Below the pieces are notes generated by a model. That model worked only from the letters and a program-made list of their open reading frames with translations. It had not been told where the DNA came from and made no database searches. From the NCBI RefSeq assembly GCF_003254625.1, contig NZ_QJRJ01000076.1:186001-250000 (forward strand): a stretch of 64,000 nt of DNA. The letters are read 5' to 3'. Source of the stretch: Flavobacterium ginsenosidimutans. Its GTDB lineage: Bacteria; Bacteroidota; Bacteroidia; Flavobacteriales; Flavobacteriaceae. This document shows, in pieces, positions 28,195-37,860 of this stretch (positions are counted from its first letter, which is position 1; every line of letters begins with the position of its first letter). The translations under genes were made by a program, and so were the position numbers.

Positions 28195-29196
28195 ATGAAA
28201 AAAACAATTCTTATCGGACTTTTTTCAGCATTATCAATGGCTGTTTTCAATTCCTGCACCAAATCAAATTCTCAAACTTTAGCTTCAACAACCATTGAAG
28301 AAGGAGAAGAAGATGAAGGTTACATCACAATCGATACTTCTCAAATTCCAGACGATCAATTTGGAGAATCGGTTCGTTACGGAAGAGAATTAATGATGAA
28401 AACCGCTTATTATATTGGTCCAAACGGGAAAAATGGAAAATATTTAGGCAATAAAATGAACTGCACGAACTGTCATCAAGACGCTGGAACAAAACCTCAT
28501 GCATTCAATTTAATGTCTTCACATGATAATTATCCACAATATCGCGGGCGCGAAAACAAAGTGCTTACACTGGCAGAAAGAGTTAATAACTGCATTATGC
28601 GCCCGCATTCTGGAAAACCGCTTCCGCTAGACAGTAAAGAAATGGTGGCGTTTTTATCTTATTTTAAATGGATTAGCAAATTTGTTCCAAAAGATGGTAA
28701 TTTTAAAGGAGCAAAAAATTTAGAAATCGAGTTTCCAGATGTTGCGGCTAGTCCAGAACGAGGAAAAGTGCTATTTGCTGAAAACTGTGCAAGATGCCAC
28801 GGAAATAATGGTGAAGGAGTTTATAATGCCGACAAATCAGGTTATACTTATCCTCCTCTTTGGGGCGAATATGGTTACCAACCGGGTTCAAGTATGCATC
28901 GCGTAATTAAACAAGCGCAATGGTTAAAAAGCAATATGCCTTATGACAAAGTACTTTTAGGAAAACCTTATTTAACAGATAAAGAAGCTCTTGATATTGC
29001 TGCCTTTGTTAATGATGATGAAATTCATAAAAGACCAAATCCTAAAACATTTGATTATCCTAATAAAATGGGCAAACCAATTGATTATTCACATAGCCCT
29101 TTTCAGGATAATTTTACAGAAGAGCAGCATAAATATGGTCCTTACAAACCAATTATTGCTTACTGGAAAAAACAAGGATGGAAAGCCGTTTACTAA
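28195..29196 (+). CDS. Dihaem c-type cytochrome lipoprotein, TsdA (thiosulfate dehydrogenase)-like
   Basis: 333 residues. The signal peptide ends in FNSC (lipid Cys21). Two haem c motifs are present: CTNCH (90-94) and CARCH (198-202). The region CTNCHQDAGTKPHAF followed by YPQYRGRENKVLTLAERVNN and Cys133 in RVNNCIMRPHSGKPL resembles TsdA thiosulfate dehydrogenases / tetrathionate reductases, in which that Cys is the unusual axial ligand of the active-site haem. A Met-Pro (248-249) is a candidate ligand for the second haem. It would act outside the inner membrane. TsdA function is inferred from motifs alone; a generic electron carrier is possible. The gene sits tightly between ASST-like and GH123-like genes. 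Confidence 0.75.
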   Translation: MKKTILIGLFSALSMAVFNSCTKSNSQTLASTTIEEGEEDEGYITIDTSQIPDDQFGESVRYGRELMMKTAYYIGPNGKNGKYLGNKMNCTNCHQDAGTKPHAFNLMSSHDNYPQYRGRENKVLTLAERVNNCIMRPHSGKPLPLDSKEMVAFLSYFKWISKFVPKDGNFKGAKNLEIEFPDVAASPERGKVLFAENCARCHGNNGEGVYNADKSGYTYPPLWGEYGYQPGSSMHRVIKQAQWLKSNMPYDKVLLGKPYLTDKEALDIAAFVNDDEIHKRPNPKTFDYPNKMGKPIDYSHSPFQDNFTEEQHKYGPYKPIIAYWKKQGWKAVY

Positions 29197-29228
29197 ACTC
29201 AAAATATACTATTTAACCTGATTATACA

Positions 29229-32225
29229 ATGAAACTAAACCTAAACACAACGCTTTTAAGCAGAATAATGATAATGTGTCTTTTCACGATCAGTATTCCG
29301 CTAACTGCACAAATAAAATATTCAGACGGAAATGACAGCTGGAATCCGAATCAATTAGGAAATCACCGCGCTGTAGTTGCTTTTTCTGGCTCAGGAAATG
29401 TTGCTAAAACAACTATCGAATGGCGAAGAAGAGACACAAATCCGGAACTTAAAAAGATTATCGTTCAGGATGCGTCTGGAAAAGAAATTCAGAACATAAA
29501 AACCGAAAATATCAATAGAGAAAACGGCACTATTTTCTTTGAACCAATTTCAGGAAAAGGAACATACTACGTTTATTATATGCCTTATGTTGATGAAGGA
29601 ACTGCAAATTACCCAAAAGGAATTTATCAGAAACCTGAAGATAAAGCCGATGCTAAATGGCTTTCTAACCTAAAGGCAAACTTAAAAGACAATGCCGCTG
29701 TAACAGAGATTCAGAGTGTAAATGCTTTCAACAGTTTTTACCCAATGGAAGTAATTGCTACAGCTTCTGAGACTTCTGCTCTTGTGGCAAAAAACAGCGG
29801 AAACTCTTTCTTGGTTTTCCCAGAAGACAGAGAACATTCTATCAAATTAAAATCGGATTTACCACAAAGATGGATTCAGAAAGGCGTTCAAAATAGTTTT
29901 TCTGATACAGCAATGAAAGGCGAATATTTAGCTTTTCAATTAGGAGTTTACGCTCTTGAAGACTTAAAAAATGTTAAAGTGACTTTTTCTAACTTAGTAA
30001 GTCCTTCTGGAACAATTGATGCAAAAGAAATTAACTGTATCAATACTGACGGAACGAAATATGACGGCAATCCTTTCACGAATACTGTTTCAGTTTCAAA
30101 AGGAAAAATTCAGGCTATGTGGTGCGGAATTGATGTCCCGCAAACTGCAGTGGCTGGAACTTACAACGGAAAAGCAACTGTTACTGCTAATGGAAAATCA
30201 AAAGAAATCAATCTTCAAATTACGGTTTCTAACCAAGTAACAAAAAACGGAGGCATTGACAGTCCAGAAAAAATGACTCGCCTAAAATGGTTAAACTCAA
30301 CTTTAGCGCAAGAAAATACGGTTATTGCACCTTATACTCCATTAACAGTAAACAATTCTGAAATTGCTTTACTAGGAAGAAAACTGATTGTAGCACCAAA
30401 CGGATTCCCTGCGCAAATTCAGACTTTCTTTACTCCAGAAATGACTTCTGTAACAGCAAAAGCAAATGACATTTTAAGTTCGCCAATCGATTTTCATTTT
30501 ATTGATGCATCTGGAAAAGAAGCACAATGGAAAAACAATGGTGTAAAATTTACTAAAAAAGAAGCGGGAACAGTTTCTTGGGAAAGCACTTCGACTTCAA
30601 AATCGGTTCAGATGGACGTGAATGCTTCTGTTGAATTTGATGGTTTTGTACATTATATTGTAAAAGTTACAGCTCTTGAAGATGTATCTTTTAATGATAT
30701 TAATTTCCAAATGCCAATGCAGCCAACTTCTGCAAAATACATGATGGGATTAGGTCAAAAAGGTGGAGATCGTCCTGCAACTTTCGACTGGAAATGGGAT
30801 GTTGCACATAAGAATCAAGACGGCGCTTGGATTGGTGCTGTAAACTCTGGATTGCAATTTTCTTTGAGAGATGAAAAATATAGCCGTCCATTAAACACGA
30901 ATTTCTATTTGCAAAAACCTTTATTGCTGCCTACTTCATGGGGTAACGAAAATAAGGGCGGTATTACCATTACGCCAAACCAAAAATCGGTTGTAGTAAA
31001 TGCGTACAGCGGTGCTAGAACAATGAAAAAAGGCGATGTTTTGTATTACAACTTCAACTTATTGATTACGCCTTTCCATACAATCAATACAGATTTTCAA
31101 TGGGATACAAAATTTTACCACAAATACAGCCCAATCGATTCTATTGCTAAAACTGGCGCAACGGTAATCAATATTCACCACGCAAATGCAATCAATCCGT
31201 ATATCAATTATCCTTTTATCGAATTTAAAAAGATGAAAACGTATATCGATGAAGCGCATGAAAAAGGATTAAAAGTAAAAATATACAATACGGTTAGAGA
31301 GGTTTCTAACAAAGCTTATGAGACTTTCGCTTTAAGAAGTTTAGGTCACGAAATTTATTCTCCAGGAAAAGGAGGCGGATTCTCTTGGTTGCAAGAACAT
31401 GTTGGCGATGATTATATCGCAGCTTGGTTTGTCCCTGAAATTAAAGATGCTGCAATCGTAAATAGTGGTATGAACCGTTGGCATAATTATTATGTTGAAG
31501 GAATGAATTGGCTAACTCAAAATGTTGGTATTGACGGAATTTATCTGGACGACGTTGCTTTTGACAGAATCACGATGAAACGTATCAAAAGAGTTTTAAC
31601 TAAAGACGGTCATCCTGGAATTATCGATTTACATAGTGCCAACCAATACAACAAAAGCGACGGTTTCAACAATAGCGCTAATTTATACATGGAACACTTT
31701 CCATACATCAATAAATTATGGTTTGGAGAATATTTTGATTATGAGAAAAATCAACCTGACTTTTTCTTGACTGAGGTAAGTGGAATTCCATTTGGATTAA
31801 TGGGAGAAATGCTTCAGGATGGTGGAAATCCGTGGAGAGGAATGGTTTACGGAATGACAAACAGATTGCCTTGGAGCGATGGCGCAGACCCAAGAAACAT
31901 CTGGAAACTTTGGGATTCTTTCGGAATTAAAGGTTCTGAAATGATTGGATATTGGAGCGAAAACTGTCCTGTAAAAACAAACAACGACAAAGTTTTGGCA
32001 ACAGTTTACAAAAAGAACGGAACAGCTTTAATTTCAATCGCAAGCTGGGCCGATGCTGATGTAAATGTGAAACTAAATATTGACTGGAAAAAACTGGGAA
32101 TCAATCCTGCAAAAGCAACAATTAGTGCTCCAGAAGTTACCAATTTCCAGCCTGCAAAAACATTCACAGCAAAAGACGAAATAACTGTTCCTAAAGGAAA
32201 AGGATGGTTGTTGATTGTTAAGTAA
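29229..32225 (+). CDS. GH123-like (DUF6067-type) glycoside hydrolase
   Basis: 998 residues with a signal peptide (cleavage near LTAQ28). N-terminal beta-sandwich domains (about 30-335) lead to a large beta-rich region and then a TIM-barrel-like domain (about 640-930) with VNIHHANAINPYINYPFIEF, HEKGLKVKIYNTVREVSN and GIDGIYLDDVAFDR, where Asp774-Asp775 are candidate catalytic residues. A short C-terminal beta domain ends the protein. The architecture matches the DUF6067 group related to GH123, whose known members are beta-N-acetylgalactosaminidases acting by substrate-assisted catalysis. The exact linkage is not known. It follows the cytochrome gene by 32 bases and is followed by 236 bases of palindromic repeats. 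Confidence 0.75.
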   Translation: MKLNLNTTLLSRIMIMCLFTISIPLTAQIKYSDGNDSWNPNQLGNHRAVVAFSGSGNVAKTTIEWRRRDTNPELKKIIVQDASGKEIQNIKTENINRENGTIFFEPISGKGTYYVYYMPYVDEGTANYPKGIYQKPEDKADAKWLSNLKANLKDNAAVTEIQSVNAFNSFYPMEVIATASETSALVAKNSGNSFLVFPEDREHSIKLKSDLPQRWIQKGVQNSFSDTAMKGEYLAFQLGVYALEDLKNVKVTFSNLVSPSGTIDAKEINCINTDGTKYDGNPFTNTVSVSKGKIQAMWCGIDVPQTAVAGTYNGKATVTANGKSKEINLQITVSNQVTKNGGIDSPEKMTRLKWLNSTLAQENTVIAPYTPLTVNNSEIALLGRKLIVAPNGFPAQIQTFFTPEMTSVTAKANDILSSPIDFHFIDASGKEAQWKNNGVKFTKKEAGTVSWESTSTSKSVQMDVNASVEFDGFVHYIVKVTALEDVSFNDINFQMPMQPTSAKYMMGLGQKGGDRPATFDWKWDVAHKNQDGAWIGAVNSGLQFSLRDEKYSRPLNTNFYLQKPLLLPTSWGNENKGGITITPNQKSVVVNAYSGARTMKKGDVLYYNFNLLITPFHTINTDFQWDTKFYHKYSPIDSIAKTGATVINIHHANAINPYINYPFIEFKKMKTYIDEAHEKGLKVKIYNTVREVSNKAYETFALRSLGHEIYSPGKGGGFSWLQEHVGDDYIAAWFVPEIKDAAIVNSGMNRWHNYYVEGMNWLTQNVGIDGIYLDDVAFDRITMKRIKRVLTKDGHPGIIDLHSANQYNKSDGFNNSANLYMEHFPYINKLWFGEYFDYEKNQPDFFLTEVSGIPFGLMGEMLQDGGNPWRGMVYGMTNRLPWSDGADPRNIWKLWDSFGIKGSEMIGYWSENCPVKTNNDKVLATVYKKNGTALISIASWADADVNVKLNIDWKKLGINPAKATISAPEVTNFQPAKTFTAKDEITVPKGKGWLLIVK

Positions 32226-32243
32226 TCATAAAGCACAGTCCAG

Positions 32244-32347
32244 TTTGTCATTTCGACGAAGGAGAAATCACACAAGAAATTCCACACAGAAAATCGCCAA
32301 TCTTTATCGATTTACGAGTGTGATTTCTCCTTCGTCGAAATGACAAA
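32244..32347. repeat. Intergenic palindrome with 30-bp perfect arms
   Basis: The arms 32244-32273 and 32318-32347 are perfect reverse complements (TTTGTCATTTCGACGAAGGA, GAAATCACAC) around a 44-base spacer. The same TCATTTCGACGAAGGAGAAA sequence is, from general knowledge, a widespread intergenic repeat in Bacteroidota. Here it interrupts the enzyme operon. Confidence 0.85.
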
Positions 32348-32364
32348 AATGCAAAAAAAATAAT

Positions 32365-32427
32365 GCCACAAATTACACAGATTAACACAGATTAAAAAAA
32401 ATCCTTTTAATCTGTGAAATCTGTGGC
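32365..32427. repeat. GCCACA-type palindrome
   Basis: An imperfect palindrome, GCCACAAATTACACAGATTA... on the left and ...TTTTAATCTGTGAAATCTGT GGC on the right, lying right after the 30-bp-arm palindrome and 35 bases before the DUF5107 gene. It is related to the repeats at 3837 and 49419 and may act as a partial terminator. Confidence 0.7.
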
Positions 32428-32461
32428 AAAAAAATAACCACAAATAACCAAGCTCTCCATC

Positions 32462-35400
32462 ATGAAATTTAGACCATTATTATCCTTTTTACTCCTTGGA
32501 AGCCTCTTTGTCACAGCACAAAATAAACCCACTATAAAAGAATACAAAAAAGTATTTACCACATATCCATTCTCAGATCCTGATCCGATTCCGAAACCAG
32601 ATACCAAGTTTTATCCGTATTTCCGTTTTGACGGTTTTACCGATAAACCTGTTCAGAAAGAATGGAAAGTAATCGAAATCGAAAACGATTATATCAAATT
32701 GATGATCTTGCCGGAAATTGGCGGAAAAGTTTGGTCGGCTATAGAAAAATCTACAGGAAAAGATATTGTTTACAATAATCATGTTGTAAAATTTAGAGAC
32801 ATTGCCATGCGCGGACCGTGGACAAGCGGCGGTGTTGAAGGCAATTACGGAATTATCGGCCACACTCCAAACTGCGCTACTCCTGTCGATTACAAAATCA
32901 TAAACCGAGAAGACGAAAGCATTAGCTGCGTTATTGGAGTTTTAGATTTATTGACAAGAACTTCTTGGAAATTAGACATCAATCTGCCAAAAGATAAAGC
33001 GTATTTTACCACAAATTCGTTTTGGTCAAACACAACCGAATTCGAACAGCCTTATTATACTTGGATGAATACGGGAATAAAAGCAGCCGAAAACCTGCAG
33101 TTTATTTACCCGGGACAAACTTATATTGGTCATAACGGAGAATACAATTCTTGGCCAATTGACAAAGAAAACGGCAAAGATTTATCTTTCTACAAAAACA
33201 ACAATTTTGGTGGTTACAAATCGTATCACGTATTCGGAAAATACGATGATTTCTTTGGCGGATATTATCATGACGAAGATTTCGGAATGGGAAGATATGG
33301 CAATCATGATGACAAACCGGGTAAAAAAATCTGGATTTGGGGATTGTCTCAACAAGGAATGATTTGGGAAAAATTATTAACCGATACCGACGGACAATAT
33401 GTAGAAGTTCAAAGCGGAAGATTGTTTAATCAGGCGAGCGAAGGCAGTAATCTTACACCTTTCAAACAACGTTCATTTGCACCATATCAAACTGATACTT
33501 GGACCGAATATTGGTTTCCCGTAAAACACACAAAAGGTTTTGTAAAAGCGAATAATTACGGTTCAGTTAATATTAAAAATGAAAACGGTTGGTTGAAAAT
33601 CTATTTTTCTCCGCTTCAAAAACTAAATGAAAAAATTGAAGTTTTTGAAAATGACAAAAAAGTGTATTCTAAAGACATTGCATTGAATACGATGCAAACT
33701 TTTAAAGATTCTATTCAGATAAAAGTCGATTCTAATAAATTGAAATTTGTTTTAGGAGGAAATAAACTGGTTTGGAATTCTGCTCCAGAAGACGGAAATA
33801 TCAATCGTCCGGTAGAAATACCAAAAGATTTTGATCATAATTCGGTTTACGGATTGTATCAACAGGGTAAAAATTATATCAGTTTTAAAGATTATATTCT
33901 GGCTGAAGATAAATTGAATGCTTGTTTAAAACTAGATCCAAACTTCGCTCCTGCCCTTTCTGCATTGGCTTCTTTGCAAATCAGAAAATTAGATTACAAA
34001 GCAGCTGTAATTTCAGCAAGCAAAGCTTTATCGATAGATACTTATGATCCTGCGGCGAATTATTTTTATGCTTTGGCTAATTTCCATTTAGGAAATAATA
34101 CCGATGCAAAAGATGGTTTTGACATTGCTGCTGCAAGTGTCGAATTCCGCAGTCCAGCTTATACTGCTTTAAGCAAAATTTATTTAGCAGAAAACGATTT
34201 GCCAAAAGCGGTTGAATATGCTGAAAAAAGCTTGGTATACAATCAATATAACATAGAAGGTTTACAGGTTTTAGCAGTTTTATATCGTCTTCAGAATAAT
34301 ACTGAAAAAGCAAATTCGGTTTTAAAAACAATTACAGCACTTGATCCGCTGAATCATTTTGCTGATTTTGAAAAATACCTTTCGAATAATTCAAACGATT
34401 CAAAAAATACTTTTACTGCTGCCATTCAAAACGAAATGCCAGAACAGACTTTTCTTGAGTTAGGAATTTGGTATAACAACATAAGCCGAAAAGAAGAAGC
34501 TTTAAAAGTATTTTCTATTGCAGAACCAAGTGCTGAAATTATTTATTGGAAAGCCTTTTTAGAAAACAAACCAGTTGATGTAAGCAAAATCAAACCAGGA
34601 ACTAGTTTTCCTTTTAGAAATGAAACTGCTGAAATTTTGAAATCATTAATTAAAACAAATGATCAATACCAATTGAAATATCATTTAGGTTTAATTGAAT
34701 GGAATCGGAACAGTATTTCAGAAGCTAAAAGATTGTTTTCAGAATGCGGTTCAAAACCAAATGATCCTGCATTTTATGGAGCTAAAGCTTCGTTATTTAA
34801 AGATGATGCTTCAATAGTATTGGCAAGTCTTCAGCAAGCTATAAAATTAGATCCGCAAGGCTGGAGATACCATAAAATGCTTGCAGAACATTATATCGCT
34901 CAAAAGCAATTTGATAAAGCGCTTACAACGGCTGAATCTTTCTATAAAAAACATCAAGACAATTATTTGATTGGAATGCTTTACGCTAAAACTTTATTGC
35001 TGAATAAAAAATACCGCGAAGCCGATTCATTCTTGACCAAATTGCAAATCCTTCCGTTTGAAGGCGCAACGGCAGGAAGACAATTGTATCACGAAGCTAA
35101 ATTGATGCAAGCTTTAGCAGAAATCAAAAACAAACAGTACAAAAAAGCATTACAATTTATTGCCGATGCCAAACTGTTTCCAGAGAATTTAGGCGTTGGA
35201 AAACCGTATGACGAAAATATTGATGAAAGACTAGAAAATTGGCTGGATTATCAATGTTATAACAGTCTTGGAAATAAAGAAATGGCTTCTAAATCATTAG
35301 ATAAAATCGTTGCTTTCCGTCCTGTAGTGGATAATACGGTTATGAATTTCCTTCCTGCAAACAACCTTGTTTCGGCTTGGGCTATCGAAAAAACATCTTC

Positions 35401-35557
35401 TTCACAAGAGGCCGAAAAATGGATTAAAACTCAAGCAGATTTATATCCGACAAATAAAATAGTGCAGTGGACTTTATTGTCTTACACCAAAAAACCATCT
35501 AATATTTTGAGTGAAGATGAAAAAGACGGTGAAGTTAGAATTATCGAAAAATTGTAA
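32462..35557 (+). CDS. Exported DUF5107 - TPR protein
   Basis: 1031 residues with a Sec signal peptide (cleavage near VTAQ20). The N-terminal part (about 25-450) is DUF5107, a beta-sandwich related to galactose-mutarotase-like folds; the blocks LMILPEIGGKVWSAIEKSTG, VVKFRDIAMRGPWTSGGVE and YYTWMNTGIKAAENLQFIYP stand out. The remaining ~580 residues are tetratricopeptide-type helical repeats (GLYQQGKNYISFKDYILAED, PTFAPALSALA-like units, and others). Its role is unknown; the sugar-binding type fold and position in the locus suggest a glycan-active or glycan-binding protein. The M1 peptidase gene follows after 21 bases. An internal block, AYGNYG-like Gly/Tyr repeats near 265-290, may form a binding loop. 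Confidence 0.75.
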   Translation: MKFRPLLSFLLLGSLFVTAQNKPTIKEYKKVFTTYPFSDPDPIPKPDTKFYPYFRFDGFTDKPVQKEWKVIEIENDYIKLMILPEIGGKVWSAIEKSTGKDIVYNNHVVKFRDIAMRGPWTSGGVEGNYGIIGHTPNCATPVDYKIINREDESISCVIGVLDLLTRTSWKLDINLPKDKAYFTTNSFWSNTTEFEQPYYTWMNTGIKAAENLQFIYPGQTYIGHNGEYNSWPIDKENGKDLSFYKNNNFGGYKSYHVFGKYDDFFGGYYHDEDFGMGRYGNHDDKPGKKIWIWGLSQQGMIWEKLLTDTDGQYVEVQSGRLFNQASEGSNLTPFKQRSFAPYQTDTWTEYWFPVKHTKGFVKANNYGSVNIKNENGWLKIYFSPLQKLNEKIEVFENDKKVYSKDIALNTMQTFKDSIQIKVDSNKLKFVLGGNKLVWNSAPEDGNINRPVEIPKDFDHNSVYGLYQQGKNYISFKDYILAEDKLNACLKLDPNFAPALSALASLQIRKLDYKAAVISASKALSIDTYDPAANYFYALANFHLGNNTDAKDGFDIAAASVEFRSPAYTALSKIYLAENDLPKAVEYAEKSLVYNQYNIEGLQVLAVLYRLQNNTEKANSVLKTITALDPLNHFADFEKYLSNNSNDSKNTFTAAIQNEMPEQTFLELGIWYNNISRKEEALKVFSIAEPSAEIIYWKAFLENKPVDVSKIKPGTSFPFRNETAEILKSLIKTNDQYQLKYHLGLIEWNRNSISEAKRLFSECGSKPNDPAFYGAKASLFKDDASIVLASLQQAIKLDPQGWRYHKMLAEHYIAQKQFDKALTTAESFYKKHQDNYLIGMLYAKTLLLNKKYREADSFLTKLQILPFEGATAGRQLYHEAKLMQALAEIKNKQYKKALQFIADAKLFPENLGVGKPYDENIDERLENWLDYQCYNSLGNKEMASKSLDKIVAFRPVVDNTVMNFLPANNLVSAWAIEKTSSSQEAEKWIKTQADLYPTNKIVQWTLLSYTKKPSNILSEDEKDGEVRIIEKL

Positions 35558-35578
35558 AGAACTTTCAAAAACAATAAA

Positions 35579-37762
35579 ATGAAAAACCATTTTTTTAAAT
35601 ATACTTTTTTGGGTCTTGTCCTTTTGATGGCACCAAAAATAGAGGCACAAAACAAAACAGAAAAGGTTGATGAATTATCTATTTATCGCGCTACTCCATT
35701 AAAAACACACGATTTAATTCATACCAAACTGGAAGTTTCATTCGATTACGGAAAACGTTATTTGTACGGAAAAGAATGGATTACTTTAAAACCGCATTTT
35801 TACGAAACCGATTCGCTTAAGCTCGATGCAAAAGGAATGGATTTTAAAGAAATCGCTATTATTGATGGCAAAAAAAGTATTCCGTTGCAGTACAAATACG
35901 ATAACGAGGAACTTTCTATTGCTTTAAACCGAAAATACAAACGAACTGAAAAATACACGATTTTTATTAATTATACCGCAAAACCAGCAGAACTGAAAAG
36001 CAAAGCGGGCGAATCGATTACCAACTCAAACGGATTATATTTTATTAATCCTGATGAAAAAGGTGACAAACCAACACAAATATGGACGCAAGGCGAAACG
36101 GAAGCTTCTTCTTGCTGGTTCCCAACAATTGACAAACCAAATCAGAAAACAACTTCTGAAATTGCGATGACTGTTGAGGCAAAATACACTACACTTTCAA
36201 ACGGTAAATTGGCTTCTCAAAAAGTAAATAAAGATGGAACCAGAACTGATATCTGGAAAATGGAACAGCCAAATGCACCTTATTTGTTTATGATGGCCGT
36301 TGGTGATTTTAAAATCTATAAAGATTCTTATAATGGTAAAGAAGTCAGCTATTATTTAGAGCCGAAATATGCGCCTTATGCCAAACAGATTTTTTATAAA
36401 ACGCCAGATATGATGAATTTTTACAGCAAAATGCTTGGCGTAGAATATCCTTGGGCAAAATATTCGCAAATTGTAGTAAAAGACTATTTTGGAGGTGCGA
36501 TGGAAAATACTTCAGCAACCGTTCATGGCGAATATGTTCAGAAAACAGAACGCGAATTATTAGATGATAATCAAGAAAGCACCATCGCTCACGAGCTTTT
36601 TCATCAATGGTTTGGAGATTATGTAACAGCTGAATCGTGGTCAAACTTAACAATGAATGAATCGTTTGCCACTTTTGGAGAAGTGCTTTGGCACGGACAC
36701 GATGCTGGACAAGATGGGGAAGACAGATCGCGTTATGAAAAATTGCAGAATTATTTACGTTCTCAAAAAAATGGTTATAGCCCTATTTTAGCCCGTTTTC
36801 ATTACAAAAATGCAGACGATATGTTTGATAACATCAGCTATTCGAAAGGTTCGATTATTTTATATGCCATGAAAAATCAAATGGGTGACGAAGCATTCTT
36901 TAAAGGATTAAATCATTATTTAACTACAAATGCTTATAAATCTGGCGAACCGCATCAGTTGCGTTTATCGATGGAAGAAGTGACTGGAAAAGATTGGTTG
37001 CCTTATTTTGATCAATGGTATTATAATGCGGGAAGTCCGATTCTGGATGTGACTTACAAATATGCTAACGGAAAAATCACCATTACAATAAGTCAATCTC
37101 AAGATAGTGCTGTGCAAACCTTTACGCTTCCTTTAAAAGTTGATTTTTACGTAAACGGGACTAAAATAAGAAAGGATATTTTAATTAATAAAAAACAACA
37201 AAGCTTCAGTTTTGATCTTCCTTCAAAACCAGAATTTATAGATTTAGATCCAGATAAAATATTAGTTGGCGAAGTTAATGTAGATAAAAAAACGGCTGCT
37301 GATTATCTTTTTCAATATAAAAATGCGCCATCGTATTACAACCGAATTGAAGCTATAAAATTTGCTTCAAAAGATAGAAGTCAAGAGTCACAGCTTATTT
37401 TATTAGAAGGTTTAAAAGACCCTCAAGAAGATTTAAGAGTGTTGAGCATCAAAGCAATTGATTTAAATGAAAAACAAACCAAAGATCAGGTTCTAAAAAC
37501 GCTTCTTGATATTGCTAAAAACGATAAAAAGACAATCGCAAGAGCAAATGCAATTGTAAAATTGGCTTCTACTGGAGATACTTCTTATAAAACGTTAATA
37601 GAAGAAAGCATTAAAGAACAATCATACAACGTAATTGCTGCAGGATTAGCAGGATTAACAAAATATGCACCAGCCGAAGCACATAAGGCATTGGCTTCAT
37701 TAGATGACGATACCCAAAAACATGTAACGCCATTAATGAAAAGATTTAGTAGTCAAAAATAA
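35579..37762 (+). CDS. Exported M1-family metalloaminopeptidase
   Basis: 727 residues with a signal peptide (cleavage near IEAQ24). The M1 N-terminal beta-saddle is followed by the substrate-binding GGAMENTSATV and the zinc site HELFH (His338, Glu339, His342) with the third ligand Glu361 in NESFATFGE, exactly 18 residues after the motif. An extra C-terminal helical-repeat part (about 580-727) follows. M1 enzymes remove N-terminal residues from peptides; here it is periplasmic or surface-bound. Its place between a DUF5107 gene and a GH109-like gene suggests trimming of the peptide part of a glycopeptide, which is inference. A hairpin follows the gene. Confidence 0.93.
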   Translation: MKNHFFKYTFLGLVLLMAPKIEAQNKTEKVDELSIYRATPLKTHDLIHTKLEVSFDYGKRYLYGKEWITLKPHFYETDSLKLDAKGMDFKEIAIIDGKKSIPLQYKYDNEELSIALNRKYKRTEKYTIFINYTAKPAELKSKAGESITNSNGLYFINPDEKGDKPTQIWTQGETEASSCWFPTIDKPNQKTTSEIAMTVEAKYTTLSNGKLASQKVNKDGTRTDIWKMEQPNAPYLFMMAVGDFKIYKDSYNGKEVSYYLEPKYAPYAKQIFYKTPDMMNFYSKMLGVEYPWAKYSQIVVKDYFGGAMENTSATVHGEYVQKTERELLDDNQESTIAHELFHQWFGDYVTAESWSNLTMNESFATFGEVLWHGHDAGQDGEDRSRYEKLQNYLRSQKNGYSPILARFHYKNADDMFDNISYSKGSIILYAMKNQMGDEAFFKGLNHYLTTNAYKSGEPHQLRLSMEEVTGKDWLPYFDQWYYNAGSPILDVTYKYANGKITITISQSQDSAVQTFTLPLKVDFYVNGTKIRKDILINKKQQSFSFDLPSKPEFIDLDPDKILVGEVNVDKKTAADYLFQYKNAPSYYNRIEAIKFASKDRSQESQLILLEGLKDPQEDLRVLSIKAIDLNEKQTKDQVLKTLLDIAKNDKKTIARANAIVKLASTGDTSYKTLIEESIKEQSYNVIAAGLAGLTKYAPAEAHKALASLDDDTQKHVTPLMKRFSSQK

Positions 37763-37797
37763 TTATAAAAGTCCTTGGATTGTTTTGTTTTTGAAAA

Positions 37798-37826
37798 CCT
37801 CTCTAATTTGGTTCATTAGAGAGTTT
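37798..37826 (+). terminator. Hairpin after the M1 peptidase gene
   Basis: A 9-bp stem (CTCTCTAAT 37799-37807 with ATTAGAGAG 37815-37823) is followed by TTTACTTTTAG. It is a moderate terminator before the GH109-like gene, which begins 35 bases later. Confidence 0.6.
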
Positions 37827-37860
37827 ACTTTTAGAATAAATTACCACTAAACTATCACTT

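Noticed and set aside
32006..32287. Minus-strand 93-codon frame at the end of the GH123-like gene
   Set aside because: It begins in the intergenic palindrome and lies antisense to a well supported domain; shadow frame.
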